Shown here: positions 1-13,257 of the stretch, in pieces
Numbering within the stretch: position 1 is the first letter of the stretch
Layout: each line of letters opens with the position of its first letter
Assembly: GCF_963675165.1 (NCBI RefSeq)
Contig: NC_087378.1
Coordinates: 124,001-188,000, forward strand
Direction of reading: 5' to 3'
Source of the DNA: Halichondria panicea
Taxonomy: Eukaryota; Porifera; Demospongiae; Suberitida; Halichondriidae
Length of the DNA stretch: 64,000 nt
Notes under the pieces: generated by a model
Seen by the model: only the letters and a program-made list of their open reading frames with translations
What the model was told of the DNA's origin: nothing
Databases searched by the model: none
Made by a program: the position numbers and the translations under genes

Positions 1-1482
1 CATGCAGATGCTGCCCCAGGCCAAAGCCATACAAATCCAAGACCACCCAACTTCATATTTATCCTCGCTGATGATCTTGGCTACGGAGACGTTGGTTACA
101 ATGGAGGTAGGGCACACACCCCTCACATAGACACACTCTCGAGAGGCCCACACAGTGCAAGATTCAACCGTTTCTACAGTGGCGCTCCAGTTTGTACGCC
201 CACGAGAGGAACACTGTTGACAGGACGCAACCACAACCGTTACTGTCTCTGGAAAGCAAACACTCCCGGGAAAAAGTGTCGCTCCCGGAGCGATGACTTT
301 AACTGCCCAGCCCAAGTGCTCTTACCGGACTCTGAAATTACAGTCGCTGAAATTCTCCAAAAGGAGGGCTACCGAACGGCTGTATTTGGAAAATGGCATC
401 TTGGAGATCTAAAACAGCTGCCTGGAGGAAAACTGCCCTCGAGCCCAGGAAACAATGGATTTGATGCATGGAAAGTTACAGAACGCTCTGCTCCCACCTC
501 CACTCCAAACTGTGCCTGTTTCGACAAGTCGCTATGCAACCTGGGCCATTACTCGAGTATTAGCCCACCCCCGTGCACCAACTATCATTCCCGCTCACCA
601 GGTTCTGACACACTGACAGCACACGCAGAACCTATACTCAAAGATGACTCAGAATTTGTTGTTGATCTGTTTGAAGAATTCCTACAAGATGTTGTTTCAA
701 GTCAAGAAACAAAACCATTTTTTGTTTATCTACCACTTCATGGAGTACATCAACGATTCATTGCAACCTCTCCATATGATTCTCCCTACAAAAATAACTT
801 AACTCTTAGTACAGAAGAAATTGATTATTTTGCTACCGTAACAGCCATTGATAGTGCAGTTGGGAGAGTGAGAGACATGCTTAAAGCATACAACCTGAGT
901 GACAATACGATGCTCTGGTTCGCAAGTGATAATGGACCAGAAAACGGGACACCTGGCGAGACAGGTGGCCTCAGAGATAGGAAAGGAAGTTTACACGAAG
1001 GTGGTATTCGTGTTCCAGGCATAATCGAATACCCAGCCCTAATGAACACTAATTTAGTGTCGGACATCCCTATAATTACAAATGACTTCCTCCCCACAGT
1101 GTGCGATGTATTGAACATACCAGTACCCACAGACAGGCCGTTAGATGGCATCTCAATTCTACCCTTCTTGAGTAAAGATGCCGAGAAACGAAATTCAACT
1201 ATAAAATGGGCATTCAAGATCAAAGGAGATTTCAATCAAGGACGATACAGTGCTGCTATACTGGACGATAACTATAAACTTGTTGCTAACTATTCGAAAG
1301 GAATTTTTCAGAAAGCAGCCTTGTATGACCTCAGTGTTGACAAGAGCGAACAATCTAAGATCAACTTTTTGCTGAATTATAAAGAAATGAGCATGTATAC
1401 AAAGCTAACGAAAGAACTAGAAGAATGGAGACAGTCAGTGGAACACAGCGCATCAGAATGTCTTAAAAAACAAGATACTTAA
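1..1482 (+). CDS. Sulfatase (arylsulfatase family), 5' partial
   Basis: The frame is open from base 1 to the TAA at 1480-1482, about 493 residues with no intron in the visible part, so the start and any signal peptide lie upstream of the window. The N-terminal core PNFIFILADDLGYGD holds the paired metal-binding aspartates. The CxPxR sulfatase motif reads CTPTR with its cysteine codon at 193-195; in this family that cysteine becomes formylglycine, the catalytic residue. The second signature, GYRTAVFGKWHLG, follows about 60 residues later, and a DNGPE metal site lies further on. Such enzymes hydrolyse sulfate esters in lysosomes or outside the cell; the substrate cannot be told from sequence alone. 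It runs tail-to-tail toward CCT7, and a possible poly(A) hexamer ATTAAA is near 1663. The family call is firm, the subfamily open. Confidence 0.93.
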   Translation, partial: HADAAPGQSHTNPRPPNFIFILADDLGYGDVGYNGGRAHTPHIDTLSRGPHSARFNRFYSGAPVCTPTRGTLLTGRNHNRYCLWKANTPGKKCRSRSDDFNCPAQVLLPDSEITVAEILQKEGYRTAVFGKWHLGDLKQLPGGKLPSSPGNNGFDAWKVTERSAPTSTPNCACFDKSLCNLGHYSSISPPPCTNYHSRSPGSDTLTAHAEPILKDDSEFVVDLFEEFLQDVVSSQETKPFFVYLPLHGVHQRFIATSPYDSPYKNNLTLSTEEIDYFATVTAIDSAVGRVRDMLKAYNLSDNTMLWFASDNGPENGTPGETGGLRDRKGSLHEGGIRVPGIIEYPALMNTNLVSDIPIITNDFLPTVCDVLNIPVPTDRPLDGISILPFLSKDAEKRNSTIKWAFKIKGDFNQGRYSAAILDDNYKLVANYSKGIFQKAALYDLSVDKSEQSKINFLLNYKEMSMYTKLTKELEEWRQSVEHSASECLKKQDT

Positions 1483-1812
1483 TATAATTATGCTATCATT
1501 TTTTTGATTCATACTCCTCCTCTCACGATACATGCCAATCAACTATAACATAGAAACAAGCAGGTGTCCCGGTGTGTTAATTATGTGCTAATAATTGCTC
1601 AAGATTATTGTCATTGTGCGTTCTGTTGTTTTTTGATTCCTTAGTGTTCATAATTATTACAAATTAAAATCAGCCATAAATTATGTCTTGGTTTATAATA
1701 CATCAAAGACAGAGAGGGTCATAGTTAGACATAACAATATGTGTATATTGCACAGTACTTCAAGTCTCATTGAGCACACTAAGGACAGCTATGTAGCTAT
1801 ATAGTCGAATAC
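1483..1812. other. Convergent 3' intergenic gap
   Basis: AT-rich spacer between the sulfatase stop and the CCT7 stop. It presumably holds both 3' UTRs. I see no coding sequence or clear repeat in it. Confidence 0.7.
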
Positions 1813-4800
1813 TTAACGAGGTCTTCCCCTGCCACGCCCCCTTGGACCGGGTAGAGCGGCGGTGGGGTCATTACCTCCGGAGCGTGGGTTCTTTATTGTC
1901 TCGTCAACAGACAGAATGAGAGCAGCTGCCTCCGAGGCACCAGTAAGAGCGTTGATCTTTACCATGGCAGGTTCCCACACAAAAGCCTCAAAGTTGTCAG
2001 CAATGTCTTCTCGATTGATGTCCACACCAAACCATTTGAAACCTGCAGTAAAGGAACAGACAGCTTTACATGACAACACTACCTCATACAGTCGCATATA
2101 ATATTAAAGAACACGTCAGAAGCATGCAGGCATGTGAAGTAAGTGTACCCAACAATATGTAAGTATTCCATTCACGAAGTCAACCATATGTGTGTTGTAA
2201 GCCAGCTCTAGGTACATGTATAGAGAAAGCAGTTACAGGATGCAGAAAGGATGTTTGGCCACAGCCTATAGTGGTGTTATCAGAGCAAACACTATCCATC
2301 CTTGTGAAGATGACACACAGATAGAAGATCAAAGCCCACTACAGAAACTCATCTATAGTGGAATTCAAATAGCACACACACACACAAACACACTCTATTT
2401 AGTACCTTCATATTCTTAGAAAAGAGCAGGGGGGAAGCTCAAGCATTGCAGGGGCACACACATTACACTGAGAGTGACTGACCATGCAGTACTCTATTGA
2501 GAAGTCCATACAACCTAATTCCTACATAATTGAGGGTACAACCATTACCAGCTGTTCCCACGGGCCACCTAGTAACAATCATCCTTTTATCTCCAATGAA
2601 TATGCTCTGGCAAAGGCTGTTCAGAGTCTTTACAGGAGTACTATATTACAGCTTTAAAATGTTATTGCTTTGATGGACCCCACAATTCATGAACTTTCCC
2701 TAACCTCTAACCTTTGGTATGCTTCTCTCTGAGTCTGTTGAGGATGTTGGTAGAGTCGAAGCCAGCGTTGTCACACAGCTGTCTGGGGATGATTTCCAAT
2801 GCCTTGGCAACGGCTGTTATGATCAGCTGCTCCTTTCCAGCCACCGTTCGAGCATAGTCACGTAAATACTTGCTCAGCTCCAACTCAATAGCTCCACCAC
2901 CTGCACAAGTAGTACATATGATACACAACAGTTGAAATGTGCTGTGCTGTGAATACATATAAAGCTACTACACACATACATGTCATGTCATGTCCTGAGG
3001 CTGTTTGCAACACAGGTGGTCTTATACACTATGGGGGTCTTATACACTATGGGGGTCTTATATACTATGGGGGCTACAGGTTGGAGCCGCCTCATACATT
3101 CCACCACATTCAGAATGTCCCTACATACATAGTGTATTTATGGTAGGGGGGTGGAAACCTGACACAGGTGTGTGGTCAACTATACCCACCATGGCAACAG
3201 GGATGGAAACAGGGGTAATGTGGAGTAAGGTGTAGGGTGTGTCCACATTACCACTACTATTTACACAGTATCTGCAAGCCACTAGGCAAGAAACCTGAGC
3301 TAAGGGGCTGGGCAGATAGGGAGGGATATACCTCACAACATCCATTATCATAAAGTTGTTCCTCTTAGTGGGAGATATAAAATCTAGAGTAGCCAGTAAT
3401 GAAAGGAATTGTTAGAGTAGCTCAATATTACTAGATAATGAGGTACTGAGCTAGGTACATGACATTGCTACTGCTTGCATGTATATAAGCACAGATATTG
3501 CTAGTCTAAGAGAACAGAGTCACTACCCACGCCCACACACCTGCAACCACAGCATCATTCTTGATGGTCCTCCTCACAATCATAATGGCGTCATGAAGAG
3601 ATCGTTCTGTCTCCTCGATGAACTGTTCAGCCCCACCTCTCAGAATCAGGGTACAAGTCTTTGCCTGAGGGCAACCAGTGAAGATGTTGTACCTGTGGAA
3701 CACAGAGGGAGAGACAAGTAAATCCCATATAATAGGCACTATTACAATATTGGAACTGTGTGGTGTTATTCATATCTCTAGCAATCTTTTGGCAAGAGCA
3801 ACAAAGCCAGAAGGTGAGCTACAGTCTTGATGATCCTTACCAAATAGCAAGCTACATGTATAATTACATGGCTTGTATGGACGGACTATAATATGTAGTT
3901 ACTCGGCAATAACTGGTACAATGTGTGTGTGTGTGTATGCAGAGTCCCTGACCTATCCCCTCCGATCTGCTCCTCCTGGAAGAGCTCACACGTCCCGAGC
4001 ACGTCCTCCATGAGACCGTTGACTGAGGTCTGGATGGCCCCACCACATGCCTTCATTGTCCTCCTCAGGTCCTCGTCCACCACTCGTCCAGCACAGAATA
4101 TGTCCCTACAAGTACAGGCAATGGTATGTGATACTAAAAGACAACAGTACATTGATTAGCCTTAGGAAAATATATTATTATTTTGGGTCCAAGACCAATA
4201 TCTAGTCGAAACATATCCTGTATGACCAGAGTAGAGCTAGGGGTACATAATGCATCATAATGCATCATAGTGCATCATAATGCATCATAGTGCATCATAA
4301 TGCATCATAATTATGCTTGCTCTATTTTGAAATGGGAACTTCTAAGCGTGAGTCACTAATAGTGAGTGTGAGTGAGTGACCTACCTGTCTGCAAAGTACT
4401 GAGTGGCTACATCTCCGATGGGCAGCTTAGAGAGCACCACTTTAGCTCCACTCTGAACTATCTTGTCCAACTTGTCATAGAGGATCTTCCATTCAGCGTC
4501 CACCACCTTTTGGTACTCCTATGGGAGGGTGGGGGGGGGGTGACTGTTTTTGACAAAATGGCTATAGCCTATGGTCTTTCCCGAAAATGATAAATTAGGG
4601 CCCGTTTCAAATTTGATAATTGAGCATACTATCTGAAAGAGCTTCTTCTAAGCTTTCATAAAATCATAAATCGTTGAAATTGGACCACCAAAACTCCTAG
4701 AGACGACTTTGCATAGTACTAAAAAAAATGCAAAGGAACTAGCGTTAGCCAGCAAGCACACAACATTACATTGTGCAATTACCTCCACATTCTCAATCCT

Positions 4801-4953
4801 GAGTTCAGCATTTTCTTTTTCTGCCTTCAACTCGAGCTCGACGTTCAGTAGCACTATCTTGGGATAGTTGAACTTCTTACGTTGCATCTCAAAGCCAGCG
4901 TAGGAGAAGGTCTTCTTAAAGGCCACTCCATCAATCAGTCGTGATTCCTGTGT

Positions 4954-4984
<31 letters not shown>

Positions 4985-6485
4985 TATGAATATCACAAAA
5001 GTACACACTAATTTTAAGTCTAGTAAAAACTAACAAGTTTTAGGACTTCAAACTGAGTAATTATGCCACATTACATTACAATTGACCTACCTCCAGTGAT
5101 CCTCCCTGCACCTTCTTAATACCAATCATGTTGAGGGGAAGGAGGTCATCCAGGAGAGACACAGCATCCACCACCATATTGGAGAAGAAATCCTTCTGTT
5201 GGGCAATCAGCTTTGAGCTCATTGAGGTGGCAGCACACTTGAGCAGCAGACTACGCTGTTCCCTGCACAACAACATAGGTCACTTAACAAGACAGTTGCT
5301 GGCATGATTCCGATATCTCTATCTCATACACGTAACAACCAGAGAAGTACTCTTGAGTTCAGTGATGACAACAATATGAAAGGAAAGGGGCACCCCCTTT
5401 TCATCAGTGAAACTAACCCCCTCCCCACACCCACCCACACACTATACAGACATTACTCACTGTATATTATCCGTCTTGACTGTGACAGCAATCTCTTGGA
5501 TCTTCTCCAGCGCTAGTTGAGTGGCTTTGCGTATTCCTCTAACAATGATCTGAGGATGCACGTTGTCCTCAATAAACGGTTTGCATTTCCTGAGAATCTC
5601 TCCAGCCAACAGCACCACAGACGTGGTACCATCTCCCACCTGCACAGGGGGGGGGGGGGGGGGGGAGGAATATATTATACAGTCAGAATCCTATTAGGAA
5701 TGAGTTGTTTGTGATTTATGATTCCAATTGGCTAAATGGAAGTGAATGACTCACACTATAAAAGCATATACCCTTAGAACAATAGAGATTATTATTATGC
5801 CTACACAGCAATATCATTGACAACAATAGGTAAGGCTCATCAAAGTAGCGAGTACTTTACCTCAGCGTCTTGTGACAAGGAGATGTCCACCAGAGTCTTG
5901 GCAGCAGGATGGACCACATCCAGCAGCTTCATGATGGTAGCTCCGTCATTGGAAATAGTCGTCTTGCCTACAAAAAAAGGGGTCACAAATAAAGTATAAT
6001 TATATCACACTTCTGGTCCAAATCAGAGCATCAGTGTATAAGATGCTCACATGGGAGCAGTAGCATACATGCAAGCCAGGTCTGGCAGTGCATCAATAAT
6101 CAAAACAGCCTATACTTGCAAACTTTAAGGGCTTGGAAGAATGAAGTCCACAGTACTTCACTGTGTATAGATTAGTATACATAGATAACCAGGAAAGCAG
6201 TTATCTCCTCAAGCAATCAACGATCATCCCAATAAATGTATTTTACATCTCATATTTAACCGCATCATCATTACACAGATTAACCCATCTACGACTCATT
6301 CTGGTTTAACCCCCTTCAGCACCGTTTCCGTCCACTATGAGTTTGTCCATGCCCCGAGGGCCCAGAGTGGAGGCCACTGCTCCTACTATCACCTCACACG
6401 CATTGATATTGCTGATTATCTGGGGTACTCCCTGAGACGTGTCTGTCCCCTGCTTCAGCAAGATGATGGGTGCATTCTGGGACAT
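1813..6485 (-). CDS. CCT7: T-complex protein 1 subunit eta (CCT7), 10 coding exons
   Basis: Exons in reading order: 6485-6323, 5967-5861, 5639-5461, 5262-5091, 4947-4783, 4518-4385, 4105-3953, 3692-3541, 2900-2712, 2042-1813; together 547 residues, the usual length of this family. It is one of eight paralogous subunits of the cytosolic TRiC/CCT chaperonin that folds actin, tubulin and other clients with ATP. Visible hallmarks are [14 protein letters not shown], the nucleotide-binding [22 protein letters not shown] and VWEPAM. Eta-subunit features include [12 protein letters not shown], the stretch [14 protein letters not shown] and the C-terminal [12 protein letters not shown] tail. The start MSQNAP was chosen because it matches where family members begin; an in-frame ATG 14 codons upstream is less likely. 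The first donor, G|GTGCTG, is weak but gives the correct frame. Several introns carry short tandem repeats. Confidence 0.97.
3021..3074. repeat. 18-bp tandem repeat, 3 copies
   Basis: Three consecutive copies of CTTATACACTATGGGGGT, the last with two changes, inside a CCT7 intron. The unit is a multiple of three, so short spurious ORFs run through it. Confidence 0.85.
4251..4310. repeat. 10-bp tandem repeat, 6 copies
   Basis: Six copies of TGCATCATA followed by A or G, in a CCT7 intron. Confidence 0.9.
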
Positions 6486-8048
6486 TGATACAGAGAGGAC
6501 ATTATGACAGTGGACAGTAGCAGCCACTAATTCTACTAGTTACAAGTCTCAGATCTACTCAGTAGGTATCACAGAAGCACGTAGACTTTCTGCCCTCACC
6601 ATCTTGGTAGAATTAGAGAACTTGTGAGTATATAAATGAGAAGAACCTTTTCCAGAGATTTGATACAGCCACGTGGTTTGTATGTAGCGCATGCGAGTTG
6701 AGCTATCGTGATCGTGCCCCACCCCTTTTTCTGCAACTAGTGGGGCGTGCAGCAAAAACGAGGGAGGAGTTCAATATGGTTGAAGTATATTCATTAGTAT
6801 TATAGTCTCTGTACTAAAGCTATAGAAATCTTACTAGGGACCACTTTTGATGTGAGCATGCTGTATACACCCTGCTGAAAAATCAGAGCTTATTTCTCAG
6901 TCTCAGAGCTTGCAAGGAATCGCTACTGTTGCAGAAGCATCAAAGATTAGCACATCTCGCGCAAGAAGCCACTAATTTACTGTCTGCAAGCCATAACATC
7001 AGAAGAAACCTTCTGAAGTGAACCACCTTACTACAAGACAGAAAATGGTGGGCGTGTGTTTGTGTGTGTACTTTACCACTAGCTAAGTGCTTACTACTAC
7101 TATACTACTAGCTCTATGTAAGCTTTTGCATGGCTGATTGACCATTTGTACACTGAGGCTTGCTTTTGGGGGTGGGCCTCAGGCTGTTGTTCACTGAAGC
7201 CATGCTTTGGTGTGGAGCCATTCAGTAAGCATTTGGTTACTGCGATAGAAGTGAGCTTGAAAGCAATCTGGGATTCAGTTACCAGTGTTCCCTGAGCTAG
7301 CTAGCTCAAAAACTGACCAGCTACAAATCTATATAGTGTGTTTGCCGATTGTTTGACTGCTCATTTTTCGCAACACAATGTTTGTAAACTTTACAATGTA
7401 TGGACTGGTCCTTTTGTACATGCAGCCTCCATTTCCCCTGAGCTTTAGCACTAAACAATATAAAATATTTAAGTGCAATAACTAATCTCAACCCGATATC
7501 TACCATACAGTTTTGTACGGGTTTTCAATTGTACCCTTAAAACCAATCAACACAATGGTATCATGAATGATGCCTAAGGCCATTCATACGACTGTACACT
7601 GTCTTCACTTGCAGTATTGATCAGTTTATACTTTTGGGAGAATTAATATAATCTCTGTGTTGATTAACTATCTGAGGGTTGATCTAACTAGTACCTTGCT
7701 CTTATCATCAATTCCACTTGTTTTCCTAAACACCTTTTCGGGGAGGTTTTCAGTATTTAGTAATCTAAAAAGACTGTTGATAAATTGATGATAATAGCAC
7801 TTTAAACTGTACCGAGCATTATCTATCTACTTAGATCTCTAACGTTTACGTTTACGATAAGAAAAATGAGTCTAAAACAAAAATTATTCCCAAGGGCATC
7901 ATTAATACAATGAGCATCTACTTTCCCTTTGTGTTAACCAAAGTATAACATTTTCTCTGAACATTACTAAAATTTAAAGCACGTACAATGACACATTTAA
8001 AAATACCACAGTTCACATCAAAGACACATTTCTTAATCTGGTAATCTC
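6486..8048. other. CCT7 5' region and intergenic DNA before EBF
   Basis: Divergent spacer of about 1.5 kb. It should contain the CCT7 promoter and 5' UTR and the upstream control region of the EBF gene. It is AT-rich; I see no further gene, tRNA or repeat array. A short minus-strand ORF starting MVRAESLRAS (near 6599) ends quickly and looks like UTR. Confidence 0.6.
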
Positions 8049-11000
8049 ATGGGACCGAATTCGAACAATGCGGTGGGCAATTCGAGGTTCTCTGGTTATG
8101 GTCCTCCCCACAACATTGTGTAGAGCACAATATGCATCCACACACACACACCCAGTACATCCAGGCATGTATAATGTACTACCATAAGAGTTAATCAGTA
8201 CTATCTCTGCAATACAATGCCTTTGGTCAGTCCTTCTTTATCAACCAGACTAGGATGAACTAGCAAGTGAGGGATATTTTGGCTTACCATTCCAGCTGTT
8301 TAATGAGCTGATGCAATTTTTATAACTTGCAGGGGTCCGGGTCAGTTCTTGTGGCTTGCACAAATAACCACGGATACTCGATCTGACCACTCAGACACAA
8401 TATTAAACATGTTGTTGTTGATTGTATACAGATTGTTAAAATGACATGTATTGGGAAAAATTGTAATCTTGGAGTTGGAATGCAATGAATAATAATATCA
8501 TCACCATTTTGGTATTAGTGTGGAGGCAAGGTCCGAAACATGAGATTGCACACAGTGCTTACCCCGAATTAACCCACAGTTGTATGCAACATTCTCTGAA
8601 TATAAATTCATACTTAAAAGGTAGACAGTAGGAAGGAAACGAGCTCTAGTGTATTCCCTTGTTCCATTAGGGTTCATCCTTCATAATAATTATGTAGAAT
8701 TTGATCTTGCAGAGTTTCCATGGTAGCGAACACGGGACTTCCCCTTATCTCAGTCCCATCAGTGATGTCACTGGTTTGGTCTCCGCAAGCCCAACAGGAG
8801 GAGTGGGGGACATCACAGACCAGCACCTGCACATCACGACAGCAAGGTGAGTCATCATTGTACACTATGATCTAATAGCAAGTCGTTAATTATATGAGTT
8901 TTAGCTGGCTACGTTAATGAGAGAGTAGCTACGTGTGTAAGGAAAGTGCTTCAACATTCCTAGCTGTAAAGTTGATACCGTTATATTGGGCATTCTTAGA
9001 GGTCCTTCTACAAGAAGTAAGTCAAAGGGAAGTTTTGTGGTGAAATGTCTGTAACTGGGGTGAAACTTGTGGGCCTGAAATCAGATCATGGATAACATTA
9101 CAAGCACATTTTACCACAACATTACTTTGTGGGATGACTTGGTGTAAATATGATTGTAACATCAACATTAGAGCAGATCTAAATGCTACTACAAAGACTC
9201 CATTAACTTTATTAGTACACTATGTTATGCATGGTATCCTTTGATTCTCCTCACTGCACTGCAGAGCTGACCCTCACCATAACCTGTCCGTGGTACACTT
9301 TGAGAAGCAGCCACCAGACAACATGCGGAAAAGCAATTTCTTTCATTTTGTTATCTCCCTCTTTGACCAAAACCATCAAGCAGTGGAAGTCTTGAAAGCG
9401 TCTTTCAAGGACTTCTGTGACACCATTGAAGTGAGTGCACATAGTCATCTCTTGAGAGCACGTAGTCATTATAACTTTGTTCAACCACAGAACGGGCAAG
9501 AGTACAGAAATGGTCTAATTTACAAGCTCTACGTAAGCTACAGCGACGGTAAGTTACTGTAATGTATAGTATAGATAGATTTACCTATTGTGTTTTATTA
9601 TAGGTGTCCAAAAAGAAGAAGAGTTACATGTTCGTCTGATCGATTCAAGCACCAAACAGGTATTATATAATTACCTATTTATGACTCCACTCATACCTTT
9701 GACCTTATATAAGAGCACATGACAACCTATAAGCATTTTAATTATAACTAATGACAATCGGCAAGTATACACAGGAAAGCTGTGACCTCTCCCTCCCCCA
9801 CTCACTGTCTACATTAGCCACTAATTGCACGCATACTGGACACGACTTGATACTTCTCGTGTTACTCACAATCAAAACCATGAATTTGCATAACTCTGGT
9901 CACTCTCCAATAGCTCATCCCCTACGAAGGAACATGCAAAAACCCAGACTTCAGGCGAGTGCTCCTGACTCATGAGCTCATCTGCAGTCGCTGTCTCGAG
10001 CATCGATCTTGTGGAAACAAGAACGACACACCCTCTGATCCGATATTGATTGACAGGTAACTACAGAGAATGACTGATTTTGTTTATCTATTCATTTCAT
10101 GTGTTTACAGGTATAGGCTGAAGTTTTTTGTCAAGTGTAATCAAAACTGTCTCAAAAATGCTGGTAATCCTAAAGATTCTCGGAGACGCTTTCAGGTAAT
10201 TGCATACAACAGTATATGGTGTATCACATGATTTGTGGGCAGCTGGAGCAATTAAGCTTTTAAGTCTAGACAATTTCCTAATTCATTTCCATACTTATAA
10301 ATTATGCACTCTATACTAGATAATTAGACCATAATTATACTGACTATTATGGTTGCAGGTGGCTGTATATATTCCACCGAACAGTGACACTCCCATCGGC
10401 TGTTCTGACGCCATGTTTGTTCACAACAACTCCAAACATGGACGGAAGGCGAACCCAGTGTTGTACCCAGGGAGAGAAGCTATGGTGGGAGATGGTAAGA
10501 GGCGTGAGTATAAAAAAAATTATACGTATATATTGAATACTGTACTTAATATCAAGCATGCAGCGTAAATTATATTATGACATCATTCCTTGTGCGTACA
10601 GGGAAGCCGTACATCATCTCAGTACACCCCCACGAAGGCTGGACGACAGGGGGGTCTAGCGTTTGCATCATTGGAATGAACTTCTACGAGGGAACTGAAG
10701 TTGTGTTCGGGACACTGCCTGCTGCCTCGGAGGTGAGCTAATGTAATTGGAACCATTTTAGAATATTCACCACAATATCTACCACAGCTCATCAGCCCGT
10801 GTGCCATTGCCGTGAAGACACCTCCCAGTCCTCGGTCAGGAGAGGTAGACATCACACTTGTCTATCAAGGATCGCAATACTGCATAAATAACCCAGGAAA
10901 ATTTGTCTATCTAGGTAAGCATAATCAATGCAAGACTTACGCCTATAGTACCTGATTAAAGCAGTACTACTGTTGTTGGTTTCCTAAGTATCTTGTTATC

Positions 11001-12845
11001 CATACACCAGTTTGTGGTTAGCTGTTTTGTCTGTCTGTTTCATGGACAATAACTTAAATTCCCCAGCCAATATCCATGCTCAATCATGCTTGCTTCCTGA
11101 CCCCCACAGCTCCTGATGAGGCTCATTTCGAACACAATTTCGCACGACTAGAAAGATTACTACGAAATCCTGAAGAGCCTGATGACATTCCAAAGGTACA
11201 GACAATAACACACAATTGTTTACATGTGTGCTGGTACAATTAGACATTTCTCTCATTTATGTATTTTCATCAAACAATTTTAGACTGACATTTTGTTCAC
11301 TTTCAGGACATTCTGCTCAAGCGAGCAGCTGATGCCTTGGAAACCTTCTACTCCCTACCAAGGCCTAACTACAGTAGTGGAGGTGGTGCTGGCCCTCTCA
11401 CACATGGCAACTACTACCTCAGTTCTCCTGCATTGTTCACTGTTGCTCCACAGCAGATGCAACAGCATCCTCTCCTATCTCCAAACAGAGGCAAAATGAA
11501 CGCCCTATCAAGCATAGAGGGTGGGGACACGAGTAACACTAACGGAGTCAGTCGCTGCAGTAGTGGCGATCAGCCGGTAGGGGTGGAGGGAAGTGGACAA
11601 CACTTCTTCAGTTTCCCCACGACCCAAGGCTTGGGCCAAGCGGACGTGAAAATTGAGCATATGTCGAGTATCCACAAGCCCAAACCAGTCACCCCTGGAG
11701 GAGTGTATCCGGTCGCTATGCCATTTCTACAAGTGGCTCATATGCCTCAGGGCATGTATGGTTACCCGTCCAGCAGTGGAGACATGAATGGATTCATGGC
11801 CAGCAATATGGGCGAACACCACGAGAGCAACAGAAACAACAACAATAGCAATATTGGATTTGGCCATCCCATGGTAGCGGCCGGTTGGCATGGAAACCCG
11901 ATCCACCTCATTCCTCCCTCCCCTCTCTTCATGGCACCAACAGGTACATATTTCAGTAAGTAGCACAAACAAACAAAAAAGTGCCTAATGAGTATAATTA
12001 TTCAGTTTTTATAATGAGTATGTTTCTGTGTACAGCTTCCCCTGGGCCACTGCCAATCACTCCCAATGGTCCTGGAGGCTCAACGGTGTTTAATTTTCCA
12101 ATGATGTCACCAGCTAAACCAATGCGCTCAGTGTTGCAAGGCAACAAAGGTGGTAAGAGCAGCGACGGTCTCCTTCATCCTGGAGGAGGAGGAACAATCA
12201 ACTATCAGCAAACTATGCTTGCAGGTACGGTTACCTAATAATATTAATAACAGCTATAATAATATTATAAGTGATATAAACTGCATCCAACTTAAATTCC
12301 ACCCTCATTTACAATCATTGTACGCATTGCTACTGCATGCTTTTAGAGAACTCCCCATTTGTCCATACCACTGCAAGTATTTGCTGTGCATGCTAGCTGT
12401 GTATAGTTGGGCAGTCACTGATATCAGTATCATCTCTGTAGCACTGCCCTCTCCCGGGATGCCTGGTACTTTCGTGTTCCCACCGTCTACTCCAACAAGC
12501 CTCATTGCCCCTATCAGCCTGCCAGGTAGGAATAAACACATCAGCACTGTGTCACTTAATATATAAATTACAGTAAATTATGCAGTGTGAGCAATGCACA
12601 TACGTATACCTCATTGTATTATGCAGTGTGAGCAATGCACATACGTATATCTCATTGTATTATGCAGTGTGAGCAATGCACATACGTATACCTCATTGTA
12701 TTTTCCTCTGCACTACACAGACTTGACTACCATGTCTGAGGCTGTCACTACTTCTGTTTCCTTCGTCTCCACTGCACCAACAACACAGCAATCTATGGCA
12801 GACATGGAGGCACCCTTGTCAAAGAAACGAAGAGGCTCCCCCTAA
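8049..12845 (+). CDS. EBF: COE/EBF (Collier/Olf/EBF) transcription factor
   Basis: Well-supported exons: 8713-8846, 9265-9430, 9491-9548, 9604-9659, 9914-10056, 10111-10195, 10359-10494, 10602-10732, 10788-10914, 11110-11195, 11307-11943, 12036-12224, 12442-12525, 12721-12845. A tentative first exon is 8049-8117 ([11 protein letters not shown]..., weak donor GTGTAG); it fits in phase but is unproven. Order of domains: the DNA-binding domain starts at [18 protein letters not shown] and contains the COE zinc knuckle H-x3-C-x2-C-x5-C ([14 protein letters not shown]) and [11 protein letters not shown]; next is the IPT/TIG domain ([12 protein letters not shown] to GKFVYLA); then a helix-loop-helix region ([14 protein letters not shown] ... 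[14 protein letters not shown]); then a long Ser/Pro/Gly/Met-rich tail ending KKRRGSP. It is a nuclear dimeric DNA-binding regulator, linked in other animals to neural and mesodermal cell fate. AATAAA at 13029 is a likely poly(A) signal. Confidence 0.95.
12581..12702. repeat. 41-bp tandem repeat, 3 copies
   Basis: Three near-identical copies starting TGCAGTGTGAGCAATGCACA at 12581, 12622 and 12663, filling most of the last EBF intron. They end just before the pyrimidine tract of the last exon. Confidence 0.9.
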
Positions 12846-13257
12846 CCACCTGCAACACTTAGCAACCCTCACTAGCTCTACGCGTAGTCTATTTCACCAC
12901 AGATTTTATCGGCTTTGTATTTGAGAATTCATATCGTACTTTCATTACGCCTTTTTATACCTGCAAACTTTACTCAAATCACATACCTTTATCTCCCTTG
13001 TCCATCCCGTCTGCATGCATTTATCCAGAATAAAAAATTTATACTATTGACCTCGATCAACAAGGCGGCCATATATTGAGCCAATGAACCACGCCCCCAT
13101 GTATTACCTCGATTCCAAGTCGCATACATATGCGGCAAGGAATCGAGGCCACTAAAGAAGAAGACACGTGTTATCCAGAGAATCATCAAAACTAAGAGGT
13201 CTAGGTAAGAGAACATTTTGATGACAACTATTCATGTATTCCATCTGCCCCCAGAGA
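12846..13257 (+). other. EBF 3' UTR, TIMM8 promoter and 5' UTR intron
   Basis: AATAAA at 13029-13034 is the likely end of the EBF transcript. A donor GTAAGA near 13205 and an acceptor CCCCCAG ending at 13254 suggest a short intron in the TIMM8 5' UTR, four bases before its ATG. No other coding signal was seen. Confidence 0.55.

Noticed and set aside
825..1235. Minus-strand 136-codon ORF
   Set aside because: Antisense shadow of the sulfatase coding sequence.
6555..6755. Upstream minus-strand ORF before CCT7
   Set aside because: Ends before the CCT7 start and has no family similarity; likely 5' UTR or intergenic.
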